NCBI GenBank assembly: GCA_963621575.1
Contig: CAVFEH010000010.1
Coordinates: forward strand, 9,617 to 73,616
Source: UBA1724 sp963621575
GTDB taxonomy: Bacteria; Verrucomicrobiota; Lentisphaeria; Oligosphaerales; Oligosphaeraceae
DNA length: 64,000 bases
Direction: 5' to 3'
The notes below the pieces were generated by a model, which was not told the origin of the DNA, did not search any database, and saw only the letters and a list, made by a program, of their open reading frames with translations. Made by a program: the position numbers and the translations under genes. Positions 1 through 8,980 of this stretch are shown here, piece after piece. How positions within the stretch are numbered: position 1 is the stretch's first letter; each line of letters begins with the position of its first letter.

Positions 1-84
1 GTCCGTGTGGCACATGCTGGTGAGGATGGAGATACGTTGTTGGTGTGTTCTTCTGGGATACTCATAGAATTTCCGTCTTTGCAT
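1..84 (-). CDS. Possible 5' end of a gene running off the left edge
   Basis: Reading leftwards from an ATG at 84, 28 codons stay open to the window edge and begin M-Q-R-R-K-F-Y-E-Y. A second ATG at 65 in another frame is also open to the edge. The stretch is basic and AT-richer than its neighbours. No family can be recognised from so few residues. It would lie downstream of, and in the same direction as, the FabK-like gene that ends at 119. It may equally be non-coding. Confidence 0.2.
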   Translation of the reverse strand, partial: MQRRKFYEYPRRTHQQRISILTSMCHTD

Positions 85-118
85 GCGAGAAGTTACATGT
101 TTTCAACCCAAAAGTCGG

Positions 119-1135
119 CTAATTGAGCAGTTCCCTCATGTGGGCGACTTCCTGGTCGCAGTCGGAGATCAGATCCTGGACGATTTCCTGGACGGTTTGT
201 TCTTTGTCGACCAGTCCGACAGATTGTCCGGCCATGACGGAGCCGTGCTGGACATCGCCGTCGATGGCGGCGTGCCGGAGTCCGCCGACCCAGAAGTGCT
301 CCACCTGCTCCTGTGCGGACTGCCGGGTGACATGTCCGGCGTTGAGTTGGGAGAGCAGGTGGAGTTGGAGCCGCTCGAATTCGCGGGTGCCCTTGTTCCG
401 GAGGGTCCGGACGGCGGTGACGGGGAGCGCGGAGTCGAATTGTCCGGCGGGCTGTGCGTCTTTTGCGCTGGCGTGGAGGAGTGCCTGCTTGAAATTGGGG
501 TGTGCGGCGCACTCTTTTGCCACTGCGAAGCGGGTTCCCAGCTGGACTCCGGCGGCGCCCATCATGAGGAGATGCGCCATGAGTTTTCCGGTGGCCAGTC
601 CGCCGCCCACGAAGACGGGGACTTTGTCGCACTGGAAGAGCACTTGCTGGAGGAGGACGCTGAGGGCGACGGGACCGATGTGTCCGCCGGCCTCGGTGCC
701 TTCCAGGAGGAGCGCGTCGGCGCCGTAGGCGAGGAGCCGCCGCGCCAGGGGCTCGGTGGGGGCGAAGCAGAGCACCTTCGCGCCGGAGTCCTTGACGGCG
801 GCGATTTCGGCGTCCTTGGGGATTCCGCCGGCGAAGATCACGAAGGGTACGTGGCACTGTTTCAGCACCTCCAGGTGGTTCTGGTATGCGGGTCCCAGGG
901 TGATTACGTTGACGGCGAAGGGCCGGTCGGTGAGCCGTCGTGTTTCGGCGATGGCGTTCTCCAGCATTTGTGGCGGCATGGAGCCTCCGGCCAGGGCGGC
1001 GAAAGCGCCGGCCTGCGCCACAGCGGCCACCAGTGCGGGAGTGCTGACCCAGGTCATGGCGCCGCAGAGGATGGGGTATTGACAGCCCAGGAACCGGGTT
1101 CCGCGCTGGAAGATTCGCTCTGTGGAAGGGTCCAT
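119..1135 (-). CDS. FMN-dependent FabK / nitronate monooxygenase family protein
   Basis: The 338-residue protein is a flavin-binding TIM barrel of the 2-nitropropane dioxygenase / enoyl-ACP reductase II family. Visible signatures are the N-terminal strand with C-G-A-M (about 24-27), A-G-G-I (102-105), E-A-G-G-H-I-G (148-154, containing the family His), the phosphate-binding G-G-G-L-A-T-G (177-183) and G-A-A-G-V-Q-L-G-T-R-F (193-203). The E-A-G-G-H-I-G form is the one usual in FabK, which reduces enoyl-ACP with NAD(P)H in fatty-acid elongation. Nitronate monooxygenases share the fold, so the reaction is not settled. The ATG at 1135 was chosen because the family N-terminus starts there; an upstream in-frame ATG at 1351 lies inside the protease gene. 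It is the last gene of a minus-strand run after DUF721 and prc. Confidence 0.85.
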   Translation of the reverse strand: MDPSTERIFQRGTRFLGCQYPILCGAMTWVSTPALVAAVAQAGAFAALAGGSMPPQMLENAIAETRRLTDRPFAVNVITLGPAYQNHLEVLKQCHVPFVIFAGGIPKDAEIAAVKDSGAKVLCFAPTEPLARRLLAYGADALLLEGTEAGGHIGPVALSVLLQQVLFQCDKVPVFVGGGLATGKLMAHLLMMGAAGVQLGTRFAVAKECAAHPNFKQALLHASAKDAQPAGQFDSALPVTAVRTLRNKGTREFERLQLHLLSQLNAGHVTRQSAQEQVEHFWVGGLRHAAIDGDVQHGSVMAGQSVGLVDKEQTVQEIVQDLISDCDQEVAHMRELLN

Positions 1136-1161
1136 GCTCTTTTTCTTGCGTGGGGGGGTTG

Positions 1162-3414
1162 CTACTTGCGCTGGATGCTGAAGGCGGTGGCGTCGTTTTC
1201 CTGGTCGATGCGCATCATCTCGCCCATGATGGCCAGGGAGGCGTCCAGGATCACGTCCTCCCTGGGGGCGCCGTCGTCGTAGATGGCCTCGTCGGCCTCG
1301 TGGAGCCGCTCGTTCTTGTCGCCGTCCCGTTCCGGCTGGTAGTGTTTCCACTTGCGGGCCAGCGCGGTCTCCTGGTCGCGGTATTTGCGGGCCTCCCTGG
1401 ATTCCAGGGGGAGCTTCCGTTTTTTCCGGAAGTCGACATATTCCCTCACGTCACGGGCGTATCGCAGGAAGGCGGGGTTGGAGTCTGCGTATTCCCGGTA
1501 GAATTCCTGAAGTTGGGGGAGGAAGGTCCGCAGGTTGGTGTGCCGGTAGTGGCGGACGGGTGAGATTTCGTCCCAGGGCAGCGCGTGGGGCAGATCGGAC
1601 TCGGTGTTCTTGAAGGCCTCCAGGAAGGAGGGCAGGATGATATCGGGGGTGACGCCCAGCTTCTGGGTGGAGCCGCCGGTGACCCGGTAGAATTTCTGGA
1701 TGGTGATCTTGAGGGAGCCCGGCTCCTGCTTCTCCAGGAGCCGCCGGTTCTGGCGCATGCGGGCGACTTCGTTGAGGTCCACCAGGCTTTGGACGGTGCC
1801 CTTTCCGTGGGTATGGGAATCCCCGACCACCACGGCGCGCTGCGAATCCTGGAGGCAGGCGGCGAGGATTTCGGTGGCGGAGGCGGCGCCGCGGTCCACC
1901 AGGACCATGAGGGGGCCGGTGTAGACCGCCGGGGTGGATGGCGCGGTGCGGACCTGGACTGCGCCGGTGCCGGCGCGGGTCTGGACCACGGGGTTCGGGA
2001 TGGTGCCTTTCCGGGTTTGCCCCTCCAGGAAGGCGCCGCTGAGCTGGATGGCCTCCTCCAGGGAGCCGCCGCCGTTGTTGCGCATGTCGAGGACCAGTCC
2101 GTCCACGGGGCCGGATTGCAGGGCGTCTTTCAGGAGCCGGAGGACATCGCGGGTGGTGCTCTTGGCGTTTTTGTTCTTGTTGGCGACGCCCTCGAAATCC
2201 CGGTAGAAGCTCGGGAGGTAGATGCAGAGGACTCGTTTCCCGTCGACGGTGTGGAGGGTGCTCTGCGCCTCGGAGTCCTTCAGGCGGATTTCGTCCCGGG
2301 TGAGGATGATGGTCTTTTCGGAGGCGCCGCCCTCGGGGAGGACCGTGAGGTAGACCTGCGTTCCCTTCTTGCCGCGGATTTTCCGCACCACTTTGGAGAG
2401 TGGCATGCCGATGACGACGGTGGGTTCGTCGGAGGGGTTCTGGGCCACGGCGGTGATCCGGTCGCCGGGGTGGAGTCTTCCATCCAGTGCGGCGGGGCCG
2501 CCGGGGACCAGGCTCATGACGACGGTGTAGGAGTCCCGCCAGGTGAGAGTGGCTCCGATGCCCTGGAGGGAGAGGGACATGGAGATGTCGAAGTCCTCTT
2601 TGGCCTCGGGGGCGTAGTAGCAGCTGTGGGGGTCCAGGAGAGTCGCGAAGGCGTTGACGAAGAGGCTGAGGATCTCCACGGGCTCGGCGTCCAGCCGGGT
2701 GCGGTAGGTGTTGATGAGTGCGTTTTGGTTTCTGAGGCGGACGGGCGGGGGCGTGTAGACGGCGTGGTGCTCGCCTTCCGCGGGCTCCTGGGGCTGGGCT
2801 TTTTCCAGGTCTTCCTGGGTGAGGCGGTCGGCGAGCAGGGCGTTCTTGACCATCTTCCGCCAGCGGTCCTGCTGTTCCTCCACGGTGAGGGGCCATTCCC
2901 GGTCGTCGGGGTCGTCGGTGACCTCCAGGTATTCCTTCTGGGAGAAATCGAATTCCTGCTGGTATGCCTGGAAGGAGTAGAGGCACCATTCCCGGAGCCG
3001 CTGGAGGAAACGCTGGTAGACGGCGTAGGCGAAATTCAGGTCGGGCTGGTTGCGCTGGTAGAGCTTGTCCTCCCAGGCGCGGAACTCCTCCAGGTCGCTG
3101 CGCAGGAAGTAGTTCTTCCCGGGATCCAGCATGAGGAAGTAGTTCCGGTACCACTGTGCCATGACGGCGCCGGTCATCTGGGGCTGGGAGTAGTGGTGCT
3201 GGAGGAGCGCCTCCACGGCGACACGGGCGATGAAGAGCTGTGTGGCGGTGGGGCTGTGCTTCTCCAGGGGGGCGTCGACCACCTTATCCTGCAGGTCGCG
3301 GGCCAGGCCGGCTTCGGTGAGGCCGGCGCGGCAGGGCGTGGCGGAGAAGAAGAGGAGTGCGCCCGCCAGAAGGAGGGGCAGGAGGAGGCTTTTGCGTTTC
3401 AGGGAGGAGGTCAT
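1162..3414 (-). CDS. prc: Tail-specific (carboxy-terminal processing) protease, S41 family
   Basis: A 750-residue periplasmic protease that degrades or trims proteins from the C-terminus. The start at 3414 gives a clear signal peptide (M-T-S-S-L-K-R-K followed by a Leu-rich core and A-T-P-C-R-A), so the longer in-frame start at 3534 is disfavoured. After an extended N-terminal helical region there is a PDZ domain (roughly 290-370) and the S41 catalytic domain. The catalytic Ser sits in D-R-G-A-A-S-A-T-E and the Lys in H-G-K-G-T-V-Q, as in E. coli Prc (Tsp). A charged C-terminal domain follows. The first Ser of the usual S-A-S-A-S-E motif is Ala here, but the central catalytic Ser is kept. It lies 26 nt upstream of the FabK-like gene. 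Confidence 0.9.
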   Translation of the reverse strand: MTSSLKRKSLLLPLLLAGALLFFSATPCRAGLTEAGLARDLQDKVVDAPLEKHSPTATQLFIARVAVEALLQHHYSQPQMTGAVMAQWYRNYFLMLDPGKNYFLRSDLEEFRAWEDKLYQRNQPDLNFAYAVYQRFLQRLREWCLYSFQAYQQEFDFSQKEYLEVTDDPDDREWPLTVEEQQDRWRKMVKNALLADRLTQEDLEKAQPQEPAEGEHHAVYTPPPVRLRNQNALINTYRTRLDAEPVEILSLFVNAFATLLDPHSCYYAPEAKEDFDISMSLSLQGIGATLTWRDSYTVVMSLVPGGPAALDGRLHPGDRITAVAQNPSDEPTVVIGMPLSKVVRKIRGKKGTQVYLTVLPEGGASEKTIILTRDEIRLKDSEAQSTLHTVDGKRVLCIYLPSFYRDFEGVANKNKNAKSTTRDVLRLLKDALQSGPVDGLVLDMRNNGGGSLEEAIQLSGAFLEGQTRKGTIPNPVVQTRAGTGAVQVRTAPSTPAVYTGPLMVLVDRGAASATEILAACLQDSQRAVVVGDSHTHGKGTVQSLVDLNEVARMRQNRRLLEKQEPGSLKITIQKFYRVTGGSTQKLGVTPDIILPSFLEAFKNTESDLPHALPWDEISPVRHYRHTNLRTFLPQLQEFYREYADSNPAFLRYARDVREYVDFRKKRKLPLESREARKYRDQETALARKWKHYQPERDGDKNERLHEADEAIYDDGAPREDVILDASLAIMGEMMRIDQENDATAFSIQRK

Positions 3415-3479
3415 CGGAGGCGTGGGAGGCTTCGTCAATGGGGAACGGGAAAGGGGCGTCGTGCGGGCAGGGCCGCGGA

Positions 3480-3962
3480 TCAGCGCCGCCCCTGCTGGAT
3501 CAGCCGGTAGCTCCGGATGCGGCCGTCGGTGCATTCGCGGAGTCGTTTTTGGAGGGCGTCTCCCAGGGGCGTCCTGGGAAAGACGTAGAGGTACGTGTTG
3601 TTGTCAACGGCGATGAGGAGGGTGTCGTTTTCCACGGCGACGGGCGTGAGGTGCTTTGAGGTCTCCTGTCCCAGGAGGTCCGTCCAGGTCTTGGAGAGCT
3701 TTTCCAGGAGGAGCGCCTCGTCCTGCCGGATGCCGCCCAGGAAGTCCTCCACCAAGCCCCGGATGGGGCGTTCCTGCGGCAGGAGCTCGCCCACTGCGCA
3801 GGTGGCGGCCTCGTCGCCGACGCACTGCCGCAGCCACTGGAAGACCGCACGCTCCTCGCCCTGCGCCTTTCGGCGGCGTCGACGTTCCAGGGGCGTCTCC
3901 CCCTCCCCGCGGGAGGCGTAGCGTCTCAAGAGTCCCTGGTTGGAGTCGTCGTTTGCGGGCAT
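3480..3962 (-). CDS. DUF721 (DciA-like) protein
   Basis: A 160-residue protein with a basic N-terminal half (R-R-R-R-R-K run near residue 30) and a C-terminal DUF721 domain: a K-x-W-x-x-L-x-G-x-x-x-x-x-H-x-x-P segment, then alternating strands (D-T-L-L-I-A-V-D-N-N-T-Y) and a terminal helix with I-R-S-Y-R-L. DUF721 is the domain of DciA, the ancestral bacterial helicase operator that recruits replicative helicase, so a role at replication forks is possible but not shown. The start is uncertain: ATG at 3962 or 3995, neither with a good ribosome-binding site. It heads the minus-strand run DUF721-prc-fabK-like and is divergent from yggS. Confidence 0.7.
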   Translation of the reverse strand: MPANDDSNQGLLRRYASRGEGETPLERRRRRKAQGEERAVFQWLRQCVGDEAATCAVGELLPQERPIRGLVEDFLGGIRQDEALLLEKLSKTWTDLLGQETSKHLTPVAVENDTLLIAVDNNTYLYVFPRTPLGDALQKRLRECTDGRIRSYRLIQQGRR

Positions 3963-3996
3963 GTGGAAAGTGTGGCATGGTCTTTCCGCGGGCATT

Positions 3997-4008
3997 TATC
4001 TTACGCGG
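3997..4008 (+). promoter_or_regulatory. Candidate promoter -10 box and discriminator upstream of yggS
   Basis: TATCTT at 3997-4002 is followed directly by ACGCGG. The same arrangement (a TATNNT-like box plus ANGCG) precedes several other transcription units in the window. No convincing -35 box is visible at the expected distance. It would give a leader of about 175 nt before yggS. The site could instead serve the divergent DUF721 gene. Confidence 0.3.
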
Positions 4009-4182
4009 GCGCGCGGGCCTGTGCGCACCGGGGAAAAACGTGGAATAACATACTGCGAAAAGCCTGTTCTTTCCCCGTGCCAGGCGGCGGATTCCGTGCG
4101 TGGGAAGCCCCTTGTGGCAGGGGCGTGGCAAATTCTTTTGGGGTGGCGTTTCCGCACCCCTGCACGATGGAATGGCAAGACG

Positions 4183-4881
4183 ATGGCGACTCTCCTGGAA
4201 AACTACTTCGCGGTGAAGGAATCGGTGCGGCGCGCCGCAGAGGATGCGGGGCGGGATCCCGCGGGGGTGCGTCTGCTGGCGGTGTCGAAGACCTTCCCCG
4301 CCGCGGACATCCGGGAGGTCTACGAGGGGGCGGGGCAGGTCGCCTTCGGCGAGAACCGCGTCCAGGAGTTGAAGGAGAAGGCGCCTGTGCTCCCGAAGGA
4401 GATCCAGTGGCACCTCATAGGACATCTCCAGCAGAACAAAGTTCGCGCCGCCCTGGAGTATGCCCAGTGGATCCACGGTATTGATACGCCGAAGCTTTTT
4501 TTCCGGATCCAGGAGGTGGCCGCGGAGATGCAGGCCGCCCCGAAGCTGCTGCTGGAGGTGAATGTCTCCGGCGAGGAGAGCAAATTCGGTTTCACTCCGC
4601 AGTCGGCGCGGGAGTTCGCCGGGACGCTCTCCGCCTGCGGGACGCTCCCGGCGCCCCTGGTGGGATTCATGACGATGGCCCCCCTGGACGCAGACGGGGA
4701 CTGCCTCAAGAGGACTTTCGCCGGACTCCGAAGCCTCTGCGACGCAATCCAGGATATTCTAGGCACCCCGCTCCCCGAGCTCTCCATGGGAATGAGCGGG
4801 GACTACCCCGCCGCAATCCGCGAGGGCGCCACCATCGTCCGCATCGGAACCGCGATATTTGGACATCGAAGCTGTCGATAG
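4183..4881 (+). CDS. yggS: Pyridoxal-phosphate homeostasis protein (YggS/PROSC family)
   Basis: The 232-residue protein is a single-domain PLP-binding barrel related to the N-terminal domain of alanine racemase. Family marks are L-A-V-S-K-T-F (PLP Lys), F-G-E-N-R-V-Q-E, W-H-L-I-G-H-L-Q-Q-N-K, K-F-G-F, L-S-M-G-M-S-G-D-Y and the C-terminal V-R-I-G-T-A-I-F-G. YggS proteins carry PLP and influence free PLP and amino-acid pools and have no known racemase activity. The start at 4183 matches the family; longer in-frame extensions do not. It stands alone on the plus strand between divergent and convergent minus-strand genes. Confidence 0.93.
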   Translation: MATLLENYFAVKESVRRAAEDAGRDPAGVRLLAVSKTFPAADIREVYEGAGQVAFGENRVQELKEKAPVLPKEIQWHLIGHLQQNKVRAALEYAQWIHGIDTPKLFFRIQEVAAEMQAAPKLLLEVNVSGEESKFGFTPQSAREFAGTLSACGTLPAPLVGFMTMAPLDADGDCLKRTFAGLRSLCDAIQDILGTPLPELSMGMSGDYPAAIREGATIVRIGTAIFGHRSCR

Positions 4882-5027
4882 CGCAGGGGAAGGCGGCGGT
4901 TTCTTTTGCGCTGGGACCGTTCCCTGCGAAAAAAAGCGGGCAATGTCGTCGGGACGTCCAAAGGACGGGAGGCAGCCATTTTTGCGCCCCTGCCGAATTC
5001 TTCCGTCAGCGGCTGCGCCTCCGGGGG

Positions 5028-5276
5028 TTATTGCTGCCCCAAGGACATGTCCGCCATGTCCTCTTTTGCAACGGTGCCGTCGGGTTGCCGGGTGAGTTTC
5101 TGGATTTTTTGCTCGGCGGAGGTCAGTTTTTCGTTGCAGAGTTTTCCGAGGGTGACTCCGCGTTCGAATTCCCGGATGCTTTCTTCGAGGGAGAGGGTCC
5201 CCGCCTCCAGCTGTTTGACGATATTTTCCAGTTCCTGGAGGGCCTGGTCGAAGGTGAGGTCTTTGGTGTCGTCCAT
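5028..5276 (-). CDS. xseB: Exodeoxyribonuclease VII small subunit
   Basis: An 82-residue, mostly helical protein with the XseB signature: F-D-Q-A-L-Q-E-L-E-N-I-V-K-Q-L-E at the start, then G-T-L-S-L-E-E-S-I-R-E-F-E-R-G. Exonuclease VII trims single-stranded DNA from both ends and is made of one large and several small subunits. The gene lies 5 nt after xseA, so the two are certainly cotranscribed and probably translationally coupled. The C-terminal tail is acidic and Gln-ended and is poorly conserved in the family. Confidence 0.93.
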   Translation of the reverse strand: MDDTKDLTFDQALQELENIVKQLEAGTLSLEESIREFERGVTLGKLCNEKLTSAEQKIQKLTRQPDGTVAKEDMADMSLGQQ

Positions 5277-5281
5277 GGTGG

Positions 5282-6640
5282 TTAGGGATTCTGGTTGGAG
5301 ATGACTTCGAGTCCCAGGGAGCCGGTGGCGAGCATTGCGGTGAGTTGTGTGCCCTCGGGGGCTTCGGAGGCGTTCCGGACGGCGCGGCTGTCGAGATTGA
5401 GGAGGATGCTGTAACCCCGGTGGAGGACGCCTTTGGGGTCCAGGGCGCGGAGGGTCCCCAGGAGCTGCTCCAGTCGTGCGCGGAGTTTCGCGAGCCGCGC
5501 GTCCTGGAGGGTGAGGAGCGCGTCCCAGGCCTTTTGGAAGGTGGCGCGGTGTTCCCTTGCCTGGTGCGGCAGTGCCTGTGCCAGCCGGATTTCGTCGTTG
5601 AGGAGCCGGTTTTTCCGGTCGCCGACGATTTTTCCGGGGGAGAAGAGACAGGGGGTTTCCAGACAGTGCCGGAGCCGTGTGCGGCGGTCCTGGAGGGCGT
5701 GGAGGAGTGCGCGGGCGGCGGCCTTCTGGAATTGTTCCAGCTGCCGTGCCGCCAGGAAGAGGGGCTCCGTGAGGAGTTCGGCGGCCTTGGTGGGGGTGAT
5801 GGCGCTGGCGTCGGCCACGTAGTCCACCAGCGGCGTGTCCTTTTCGTGCCCGATGGCGGTGAGGACGGGGGTTTTGGCCTGCGCAATGGCGCGCGCGAGG
5901 GCCTCGTCGTTGAAGCACCAGAGATCCTGTTCGGAGCCCCCGCCGCGGGTGATGACGATCACGTCGCATTCCCCCCGTTCGTCCAGGAGACGGAGCGCGG
6001 CGGCGCACTCGGCGGCGGCGGTCTTCCCCTGGACCTTCGTGGGTGCCAGGAGGAAGGAGAGCCGCGGTGCGCGTGTGAGGCATGTATGGAGGAAGTCCCG
6101 GAATCCGGCGGCGTCGGGGCTGGTGACCAGTCCGATGGTCCTGGGGAAGGGGGGCAGGGGCTTCTTCCTCCTGGGATCCAGGAGGCCTTCGGCGGTGAGG
6201 CGCTCCAGGGCTTTTTTGCGCAATTCCGTGAGGGTGTCGCCTCCGCCGTCGGCCCTCACCAGCCTTGAGGCCTGGAACTGCAGGTCGCAGCGGGGGGCAT
6301 AGAGGCTGATGTGCCCCCAGGCCAATACCTTTTCGCCGCTTTTGATCCCCAGGGAGCGGACCATGGCGGCGCCGCCAAAAAAGACGAGCGGGAGCGTGTT
6401 CTGCTTTTCATCGCGGACCGTCGCGTAGAGATGTGCGCTGGCCGTGGCGCGGTCATTGAGGATCAGCTCCCCGCAGAGCCAGAAGTCCCAGGGGAGTTCC
6501 CGGGCCACCAGCGTGTGGAGAAGCTCCGTCACCTCCTCGACTGTCCAGGCCTGGCGGACATCGTGGCGGGCAAAGAGCGTCTGCGCGAGGGTCTTTGCGG
6601 GCGGGGCCGGGGATTCCACGGGGGAGGGGGATGGCGTCAT
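5282..6640 (-). CDS. xseA: Exodeoxyribonuclease VII large subunit
   Basis: The 452-residue catalytic subunit of exonuclease VII. An N-terminal OB-fold (about 35-130) that binds single-stranded DNA is followed by the XseA core with T-I-G-L-V-T-S-P-D-A-A, V-I-V-I-T-R-G-G-G-S-E-Q-D-L-W-C-F-N-D-E and T-A-I-G-H-E-K-D-T-P-L-V-D-Y-V-A-D. A long helical region and the short C-terminal domain (G-Y-S-I-L) come after. The length matches the family. An extra Pro-rich stretch of about 16 residues at the N-terminus may mean that translation starts slightly later. It is followed at 5 nt by xseB. Confidence 0.95.
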   Translation of the reverse strand: MTPSPSPVESPAPPAKTLAQTLFARHDVRQAWTVEEVTELLHTLVARELPWDFWLCGELILNDRATASAHLYATVRDEKQNTLPLVFFGGAAMVRSLGIKSGEKVLAWGHISLYAPRCDLQFQASRLVRADGGGDTLTELRKKALERLTAEGLLDPRRKKPLPPFPRTIGLVTSPDAAGFRDFLHTCLTRAPRLSFLLAPTKVQGKTAAAECAAALRLLDERGECDVIVITRGGGSEQDLWCFNDEALARAIAQAKTPVLTAIGHEKDTPLVDYVADASAITPTKAAELLTEPLFLAARQLEQFQKAAARALLHALQDRRTRLRHCLETPCLFSPGKIVGDRKNRLLNDEIRLAQALPHQAREHRATFQKAWDALLTLQDARLAKLRARLEQLLGTLRALDPKGVLHRGYSILLNLDSRAVRNASEAPEGTQLTAMLATGSLGLEVISNQNP

Positions 6641-6735
6641 GAGGGAGAAAGGGCCGGCGTCCAGGAAGTCCGGTGTGTCCTTCGGACGCCAGCCCTGTGG
6701 TGGCGGTCTTCTGTTGAGAGGGCGTCTCCGGGAAT

Positions 6736-7872
6736 TTATTCGAGGCCCTCGAGGTCCAGATCCATGTCCTCGATGGCGTCGGTGTCGTCGTCAACGGGGA
6801 GGCCGTCGATGTCGATCTCGGCCTCTTCGTCAATTTCGATGTCCTCGATGGCGGCCGCGTTCTGGAGGGTGGTGATGATGCTGTTGATGTCGGCCTCGGT
6901 GAAGGAGGCGGCGATTTCGGCGACATTGCCCTTCTGGGTTGCGGCGAGGGTATCGGCGAAGGTGGTCTCGGGGAGGAAGAAGGGGATGAACTGCTTTGCG
7001 CCCTGGATGAGGATGGTGTCGAAGACGTTGTCGCGGACGGCGGTTGCGCCGGCCTCGTCCGGGAAGAATCCGCGGATGGTGAGCTTGATGGTGTCGGGGG
7101 TGCTGTTGAGGAGGACGGCGAAGCTCTGGATGTTCTCCAGGGCGGCCCTGGAGACGGGGTCGAGGGGGGAGTCCTCCAGGGCGGCCTTGATGTTGTCCTG
7201 GTGCTGGTGTTTGGGATCGGCGAAGGCGACGGCGATTGCGTCATTGGCGTTGGCGGCCTTGGCGGCGGCCAGGGCGGGGGAAAGCGCGGCGTTCTTGCCG
7301 GCCGCGGCCACGGCGACCATGTCCTTGTGCCCGAAGAGTGCGGTGCAGCCGTCATTGGAGAGGATGACATCCAGGGTCTTCAGGTTGTTGTTCTTGTCGG
7401 AGACTCGGTAGCCGGCGTATCCGTCGACTTGGATGGGCTGGATGGACACCTTCTCGCCGATGGTGGGATCCATCATGGGGAGCAGCTGTGCCTTGCTGAA
7501 GATGGGCTGGACGCTGGCGCCGAAGGTGGCGGCCCCAAGGAACTTCACCTTGGTGAGGTCGGCGTCGATGGTCTCCACGTCGGGGACGGTGGTGTCATTG
7601 CAGTCTCCCAGGGCGATGGCGACCCTGGCGGTGCCCTGGACTCCCGGGGGGAGCAGGGCCTCGAGCTGCTTGGAGAATGCGGGCTTGCCCCCGTTGCACT
7701 CGGACTGCTTCTGTTCGCCGAGCTTTTCGAGGAGGGTGTTCTTCAGGACGGCCTCGTTGACCTGGATGAGGATCTGCGCTTCGGCGTACTCCATGTTCTG
7801 GAGGGTCAGGTCGGCGTGCAGGGCGAGGGTGGAGAGGCAGAGGGCGACGGCGAGGAAGGCTTTCTGAAACAT
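6736..7872 (-). CDS. Exported protein of unknown function with an Asp/Glu-rich tail
   Basis: I do not recognise this 378-residue protein. It has a signal peptide (M-F-Q-K-A-F-L-A-V-A, cleavage probably after A-L-H-A), two Cys in S-E-C-N and G-D-C-N-D that could form a disulfide, a third Cys in D-G-C-T, and an overall mixed alpha/beta composition rich in Ala, Asp and Ile. The last 35 or so residues are strongly acidic with alternating Asp, Glu and Ile, which suggests calcium or surface interaction, though this is only a guess. It is probably periplasmic. It lies 46 nt downstream of an ABC permease gene on the same strand and upstream of xseA, with no functional hint from either. Confidence 0.7.
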   Translation of the reverse strand: MFQKAFLAVALCLSTLALHADLTLQNMEYAEAQILIQVNEAVLKNTLLEKLGEQKQSECNGGKPAFSKQLEALLPPGVQGTARVAIALGDCNDTTVPDVETIDADLTKVKFLGAATFGASVQPIFSKAQLLPMMDPTIGEKVSIQPIQVDGYAGYRVSDKNNNLKTLDVILSNDGCTALFGHKDMVAVAAAGKNAALSPALAAAKAANANDAIAVAFADPKHQHQDNIKAALEDSPLDPVSRAALENIQSFAVLLNSTPDTIKLTIRGFFPDEAGATAVRDNVFDTILIQGAKQFIPFFLPETTFADTLAATQKGNVAEIAASFTEADINSIITTLQNAAAIEDIEIDEEAEIDIDGLPVDDDTDAIEDMDLDLEGLE

Positions 7873-7918
7873 GTCTTTGTCTCCTTCGTGTGTGGGATTC
7901 TGGTTGGGTTATGGATGA

Positions 7919-8968
7919 CTATGAAAATTGGATTCTCGGGTCGATGACAACGTAGCAGAAATCGGAGAGGACGTTCCCCAGGAGGGTGAGGATGCTGGTG
8001 AGGGCCAGGATTCCCATGAAGACGGGGTAGTCGCGCCCCACGATGGCCTCCATGCTGAGGTTCCCCATGCCGGGGATTTCGAAGACCCGCTCGATGATGA
8101 CGCTGCCGGCGAAGAGGAGCGAGAGGACGCTGCCGAAGCCGGTGGCGATGGGGATGAGCGCGTTTCGGAGGGCGTGGCACCAGAGGGCGCGCCGGGAGGA
8201 GCCGCCCTTCGCGTAGACCGTCCGGACGTAGTCGCTGTTGATCTGGTCCAGGAGGGAGTTCTTCATGAGGAGGGTCAGCATGGCGAAGGAGCCGGCCATG
8301 TAGCAGACCACGGGAAGGAAGAGGTGCCAGAGGAGATCCCGGAAGCGTTGGAATGCGGTCATGGAGTCCGCGTTGGGGGAGAGGAATCCGCTGGCGGGGA
8401 AAAGGTCCCAGAATCCCTCGGTGGTCCCGCAGAGGAAGAGCTTCAGGAGCATTCCCAGGGCGAAGACGGGGATGGCGTATCCCAGGAAGACGACCACGCT
8501 GGAGACCATGTCGAAGGGCGAGCCGTGCCGGACGGCCTTTGCGACCCCCAGGGGGATGCAGACCAGGTATGTGAGGAGGAAGCTGCTCAGTCCGAAGACC
8601 AGGGAGATGGGGAATCGTTGGGAGATCATTTCCCAGGCGGTCTTGTTGGAGAATTTGTAGGAGCGGCTGAGCATTCCGCAGCGCTCCTGCCAGAGCCACT
8701 TCCAGTATTGCTTGAGGATGGGCTGGTCAAAGCCGAAGTGCTTTCGGAAGGCCTCCCGCTCCCGCTCCATGGCCTCCTGGGTCATCTCCGCGCCTGCCGC
8801 CGCCTGGACGCTTTCGCCGCCGGCGCCCATTCCGCGCATCCGCATCATGAGCTGGTCCACGGGGCCTCCGGGGAGCAGCTGCGTGATGGCGAAGCAGAGG
8901 ACGGTGATTCCCAGGAAGGTGGGGAAGACCAGCAGGAGCCGCCGCAGAAAGTAGTCGGTACGGGACAT
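7919..8968 (-). CDS. Peptide-type ABC transporter permease (DppB/YejB family)
   Basis: A 349-residue inner-membrane permease with about six membrane segments. The N-terminal R-R-L-L-L-V-F-P-T-F-L-G-I-T signature is typical of the DppB/OppB/YejB group, followed by L-P-G-G-P-V. A long hydrophilic loop with repeated Glu/Arg and the pattern F-G-F-D-Q-P-I-L-K-Q-Y matches YejB, which imports peptides such as microcin C. The cytoplasmic EAA-like loop is D-Y-V-R-T-V-Y-A-K-G-G. The second permease, ATPase and binding protein that normally accompany it are absent on both sides. It lies 12 nt after trmO. Confidence 0.88.
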   Translation of the reverse strand: MSRTDYFLRRLLLVFPTFLGITVLCFAITQLLPGGPVDQLMMRMRGMGAGGESVQAAAGAEMTQEAMEREREAFRKHFGFDQPILKQYWKWLWQERCGMLSRSYKFSNKTAWEMISQRFPISLVFGLSSFLLTYLVCIPLGVAKAVRHGSPFDMVSSVVVFLGYAIPVFALGMLLKLFLCGTTEGFWDLFPASGFLSPNADSMTAFQRFRDLLWHLFLPVVCYMAGSFAMLTLLMKNSLLDQINSDYVRTVYAKGGSSRRALWCHALRNALIPIATGFGSVLSLLFAGSVIIERVFEIPGMGNLSMEAIVGRDYPVFMGILALTSILTLLGNVLSDFCYVVIDPRIQFS

Positions 8969-8980
8969 TTTGGGGGGTCT

